This document shows positions 59,802 through 64,000 of a DNA stretch of 64,000 nt, piece by piece. This DNA comes from Rutpela maculata (taxonomy: Eukaryota > Arthropoda > Insecta > Coleoptera > Cerambycidae). The stretch covers positions 1,116,001 through 1,180,000 of the forward strand of contig OW386287.2 in the NCBI GenBank assembly GCA_936432065.2, read 5' to 3'. The position numbers and the translations under genes were made by a program. The notes below the pieces were generated by a model. That model was given only the letters and a program-made list of their open reading frames with translations, did not search any database and was not told where the DNA came from. The first letter of the stretch is position 1. Each line of letters starts with the position of its first letter.

Positions 59802-61758
59802 TTTTTAGTCCCTCAGGCGGAAAAAGTCAATATTTATTTTCGGATTTCTGTTTAAAATCGAGCCGAAATTTAATCACTAACAAAAGAAACACTGTACACT
59901 CAGTTTTTGGGCTGGTTACATGTAGAGAATAACTACCAGATTCTAGTAAGAGTCTAGAGAGTTAACTTCCATAACCGAACGCTCTTGTTTGACCAGTTAC
60001 AAATTTTAATAAAAGTTTCGTAATTACAGATTGTCCAGGTGCTTAGAATCACTGCACCAATTTACTAAACAGTATGACAAATTATATAATCGATATAAAC
60101 GGAAATTGAATCTGCTAACGGTCTTACTGCAGAATGCGAATGTTTACAAAAAATTATGTAAACTTCCATACCAGCTTTTCTTATTGATAAGATTTTTAGT
60201 TAGGAAGCAGCTGGTTAAAAATGTAAATAAATAAATAAACGTGCAATTTTAAGTTAAAAATAAATATTTATTCAAAAAAATAATAAATAAAGTTTCTTAT
60301 TAGAATAACATTATTCGTGGATACTGTCCACTCAGGGTTGATATATCAAAATATATGGATATCTGCGATAATTTTTATTTGAAACAGTATCTGAATACAC
60401 CAACCCTAGCAAAGTTATTCCCATTATAACAGAACTTTTTATCCACTACATACATCTGGTTTGAGACTAGACCTACGTACGTGGTGATCTTGACCAAGGT
60501 CAGAAGTAGACAAATAGACATAATAAATCGTCAGCAGATTTGAGAAGTTAAGTTTTATGAGGCATAAGCCAGCCCTGGCTTACGCTGTAGTAATTTTCTA
60601 GATCCCTTTTCATACGCGAGTTTTATGTTAAAGTAACGACTATTATATCTTTGTTCAGTTACGTGTACCAAATGAATAAAGTCCACTCAATAAGAATAAG
60701 AAACAACGCAACAAGGTTGTTTAAGAATTCACACTTCATTTTGAAAGTGGCGTGCTTGCGTATTCGTTTTTGAATAACAATCGTTATTTTTAATACAGTC
60801 CTTCTAAGGAACCAGTTAATTTGAATTTGTCACCTTTTAAACGTAAATATTTAGCTCGCTTAGTTATACAGAATTTATTATATATCTTAGTTATACATTT
60901 AACTGACTTTTAAATTGATTCAGAAAAGCAGAAAGACTGATTCTTTGCACGTTGCTAATCAAATATTAATCTCGATGCTCGTTCCGCCACTCATCTTGGC
61001 ATCATATGGAGAAAAGCAAAATTGCTCATGGTTGATGAAACGCGAGCCGAATATAGTTTAGGCCTATGTCAGTTAGAAACAGGTATAATAGAAAAAAAAA
61101 ACTCCTAAACAGATCCTCGTCAAACAGCAGAATATGATAGAAATGTAATTCACAAGAAATCATTGTTCTGCAGATATTCGTTTTTCTACAATAGGTATCT
61201 TGAAAATAAAAATTATAGGTATAAAAACCAAATGGTTTCAATTTATTTTGAACTAAACCGTGTTCCAACTTATTAAACGCCTTTGAAGTCAGTGTCACCG
61301 ATATCAACCTTTTTAAAAAATTCAGGCAGATATTGTGTTAGGCAGATGAAATTGGTTGGTTCACCCATTGCGAAAGTATGACTCAAACAAGACACTTATG
61401 TGAATAGGTATGACATCGGTTGCTCACTTCTGATTGGCTGAGGGTGGGACGTTGTTGGTTAGAAGGCGTGGCTCAGAGAAAAAAATGCGTGGTTTAAAGT
61501 TGGAGTGTTTTTCAACGCAATCAGTTGACTGTCATTTGTGTAGTAAGTTAATAAAGAAACTAGCATTTTGTGTAAATACTTTAATTAACTATATTTAAGG
61601 TTATTGTCACCAACGTGAAAATGTTGGAAGTGCCAGAAAATAGTACATATGTATGTAGTATGTGAACGGCACAAAAACAATCTATAGGGAGCGGCACGTT
61701 CAGTCTTTCTCGATCTCCCTGTATAACATCCAGAGAAAATAATTTCATATCCATTCTA
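59802..61758. other. Downstream sequence, nothing recognised
   Basis: An AATA-rich stretch at 60227-60300. The open frame at 60031-60234 is Lys/Leu-rich with no motif. No exon of the cyclase was recognised. Confidence 0.4.
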
Positions 61759-62133
61759 TTAGTCATAGAAGGTGTGGCGTCGATTTAGGCCATCCCCAAC
61801 AGTCCATTTTAAGCACAATTCCTTGCCTGTAGTTAAATGACCTTTGGTGAGATAATTAGGAAGATTGTTCACATATAACAAAAATAATAGGGGCCCAAGA
61901 ACAGAACCTTGGGGTTCCCCCATTGCTGCATCGTGTGACTCTGACTCCACTCTACTTAATCTTACTTTGTATGTTCTGCCTTCTATATAACTTAATATCC
62001 ATGACAGGATGTTTCCCCTCATTTTTTGTTTTAAAATGTTCTGGTCAACGGTATCAAATACTTTCGATAGGTCGATTAGTAACGCCACGACGAACCGACT
62101 CTTGTCTAAGTTTGTGTAGACATGTTCTAACAA
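61759..62133 (-). pseudogene. Non-LTR reverse transcriptase fragment (motifs A and B)
   Basis: The minus strand reads VALLIDLSKVFDTVDQNIL (RT motif A with its catalytic Asp), ILSWILSYIEGRTYKVRLS, then GEPQGSVLGPLLFLLYVNNL (motif B; Glu replaces the usual Val). The frame departs from the family before the YADD box, and no later RT parts are nearby. This is a jockey/CR1-like fragment truncated at both ends. It is unusual in being an internal piece rather than a 3' end. Confidence 0.82.
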
Positions 62134-63359
62134 ATGTGATGTTGGCCAGAGACAAGGCTACAGGCAAACGGCGTGGCGTAAACTTGAAGTGGTGAGGGTG
62201 GTCTGAACCGACGCCATACCTACTTATGTGCTCTGGAGAAAATATTGTAAATATTGTGAGTGTTGCAATATGTGATAAAATTCTACAAACATAAAAATAA
62301 TGGTAGGTGAGCATTTGGCCAATTAATTTAGCATCGTCGAGAACAGATTAAAAGTACAAATATAGTAATTATATCCAAGAAATTACATTATTTAAAAAAC
62401 TTCGAAGAGTATACAATTGAATGTTCAACAGTTATGTTAAAGAAAAATCAATAATCCGGTGAACAGTATAATGTTTACCTAAAGTTTATTATTATATAAA
62501 AAATTTCCTCCCTGTATTATTATTCATCTAAAATTGGCTATTGCCGAGCTTTCAACTTTTTATGTCGTAACTCCATTCGAGCCAGACACATAGCAGTAAT
62601 ATAAAAGTAAATTCAGAATTAGACGAGCTTTCGTATAACGCACTAGTGCCCGTGAAAATAAGGGCACATAACATCGTGAGGTCTAGCATCGTTCTGATAA
62701 AAATGCCAATTGTATTGCTCTGGATTTCAGACGAGCTTACTTCTATACCAGATTTTTCTTCTAACCTTTCCCATTCCCGAGCTGAAACGTTTGCATACGC
62801 TATACAATAGACGGAAAATAAAGTGCTGCTTGCATACTGTTAGGATTTGGAATATATTCAGTATATACTCTTGATTCAAGGATGACCTTCTTTTATGGAG
62901 TGGTCCCGAATGCCAACAATGCCATATTGTTACAGGTTATTTACTCTTCACGCCGTATTCTCTCACACAAGTACTCAGGTATTGCGTGGGGCTGCCCTCT
63001 CCATTATTTACAATCGGATTAGTAAACAAGGGTTGTTTATTGCGGTTAGAAAGTATAGTGCAAGAAAAATACGTAAAACAGAGGAAATTATTCGAATAAA
63101 GCTAATATTAAGATAGGCTTGCGAGTAGTTTAACATACTAAAACTTGTATGTGATTCGATGTGACCTTCGTATGCCATATGGGAAAAATGGCAGCCAAAA
63201 TAGGTTATGCTGGGAATATTTTGTAAACTAATAAATACTTATTTTACTTCAATATCGTGGTGTAATGGTAAAAGAAATTGTTTTTGTTTAAATAGGCCTA
63301 GAATGCCCTGAAACATCGAGATTTTAAGTTTAAGCAAAAAAAAATTATGTCTGCTTGTC
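62134..63359. other. Downstream sequence, nothing recognised
   Basis: AT-rich, non-coding as far as I can see. Confidence 0.4.
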
Positions 63360-63860
63360 TGTAACTTTTTTTATGCCCAAGATTACTCTGGAACGATTTA
63401 CGATATTGACTTGAAATTTGGTAACGAGATATGGAACTATACTATGGTTTAAAAGTGTAGGCAGTGAAGTTTTTACGCACAGTAAATCATAATTGTATTT
63501 TTTGCCCCTTTAATAAAGAGGTGGGGGGTGGTAATGGGGCTGATAGTGAAGGTGGCTGATGCCAAAAAAGTTTTATTCTCGTACATACACTAAATCCCAA
63601 TTTAGGAACTCTTATTTGCATGCTTTGCCTATTTACCCCGCAACTCTTCAGCGGAATAAGATCAAAATATCTATTTCCAGACTTCGTTCCAGTACACAGT
63701 TACAGACCGGCAGGCAGACAGATAGACAGAATGTGTTTCTCTCAAACTTAAAATCTCGACATTTCATGATATTAAGCCTATTTGAACAAAAAAGAATTTC
63801 TATTTTTTTTTTGTTACAATACTTCCACTCCACTATGTGGATGTGAAAGTAATATCATGC
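63360..63860 (+). repeat. Dispersed repeat, copy C of the GGGGTGG/GACA family
   Basis: It shares with copy B GATATTGACTTGAAATTTGG, GTGGTAATGGGG, GGTGGCTGATGCCAAAAAAG, GGCAGACAGATAGACAGA, AAAATCTCGACATTTCATGA and a closing ACTTCCAC...GTGAAAGTAAT hairpin. The GACA tract is short here. Confidence 0.72.
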
Positions 63861-64000
63861 GAGAAGAGGATAATGTATACCGTGGACTAGGTCTACAAAG
63901 GACAACACGTAAAAATGCGTCACATATTTTATCTCCATAGTATAGTGGTGTGAGAACAAATATATTATGTGGTACCACCACATAACCTACAGGTACTTAG

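Noticed and set aside
60031..60234. Possible next adenylyl cyclase exon preceded by TAATTACAG
   Set aside because: The Lys/Leu-rich translation does not resemble C1b or the second membrane block, and it ends in an AATAA tract.
61026..61307. 93-residue minus-strand open frame
   Set aside because: Phe/Tyr-rich translation of AT-rich DNA without any motif.

Overview
This is a eukaryotic, AT-rich window, almost certainly from an insect with a large, repeat-laden genome. It carries an interrupted adenylyl cyclase gene of insect type, remnants of Tc1/mariner and jockey/CR1-like elements, hAT-type MITEs, and many fold-back repeats. No prokaryotic gene organisation, rRNA, convincing tRNA or CRISPR array is visible. 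I cannot name the species.

The only host gene I can support is a plus-strand membrane adenylyl cyclase. Six exons (1035-1184, 9916-10031, 25537-25648, 26437-26564, 53313-53471, 57288-57426) join in frame, with AG/GT splice sites, into 268 codons. They cover the end of the first membrane block, the helical linker and nearly all of the C1 catalytic domain. Both metal-binding aspartates are present (ADIVGF and LGDCYYC). The sequence reads most like the insect Ac3 (Ac39E) type. The N-terminal membrane exons, the second membrane block and C2 lie outside the window. The five introns are about 8.7, 15.5, 0.8, 26.7 and 3.8 kb.

Nearly everything else is mobile or repetitive DNA inside those introns. 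Intron 1 has a mariner-like element with a broken transposase (1550-3099), palindromic MITEs, a jockey/CR1-like tail (about 5390-6125), a purine-rich minisatellite and half of a fold-back element. Intron 2 has a long-armed mariner-like element (10560-16610) invaded by a 1,960-bp hAT element that itself holds further MITEs. It also has tandem repeats and a 3.6-kb fold-back element with arms of 128-bp tandem units (about 20759-24352).

Intron 4 holds the most interesting item: a 4.7-kb fold-back element (27393-32092) whose loop carries a broken gene. That gene has a PIN/FEN-like acidic motif order and ends in a cysteine-rich CXC (tesmin/TSO1-like) domain. Intron 4 also carries related fold-backs, a near-perfect 872-bp palindrome, a rearranged mariner-like element (43408-47181) interrupted by an unclassified 1,061-bp TIR element, a second fold-back pair with GC-core hairpins, and a non-LTR RT remnant (51528-52575). 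Intron 5 and the 3' flank hold MITEs, a GACA-tract repeat family and another RT fragment.

The layering of insertions gives a relative order for many of these elements. Target-site duplications (TA, 8-bp, 7-bp, 10-bp and GTAA) were read directly from the sequence. Family names rest on recall of motifs, not on searches.
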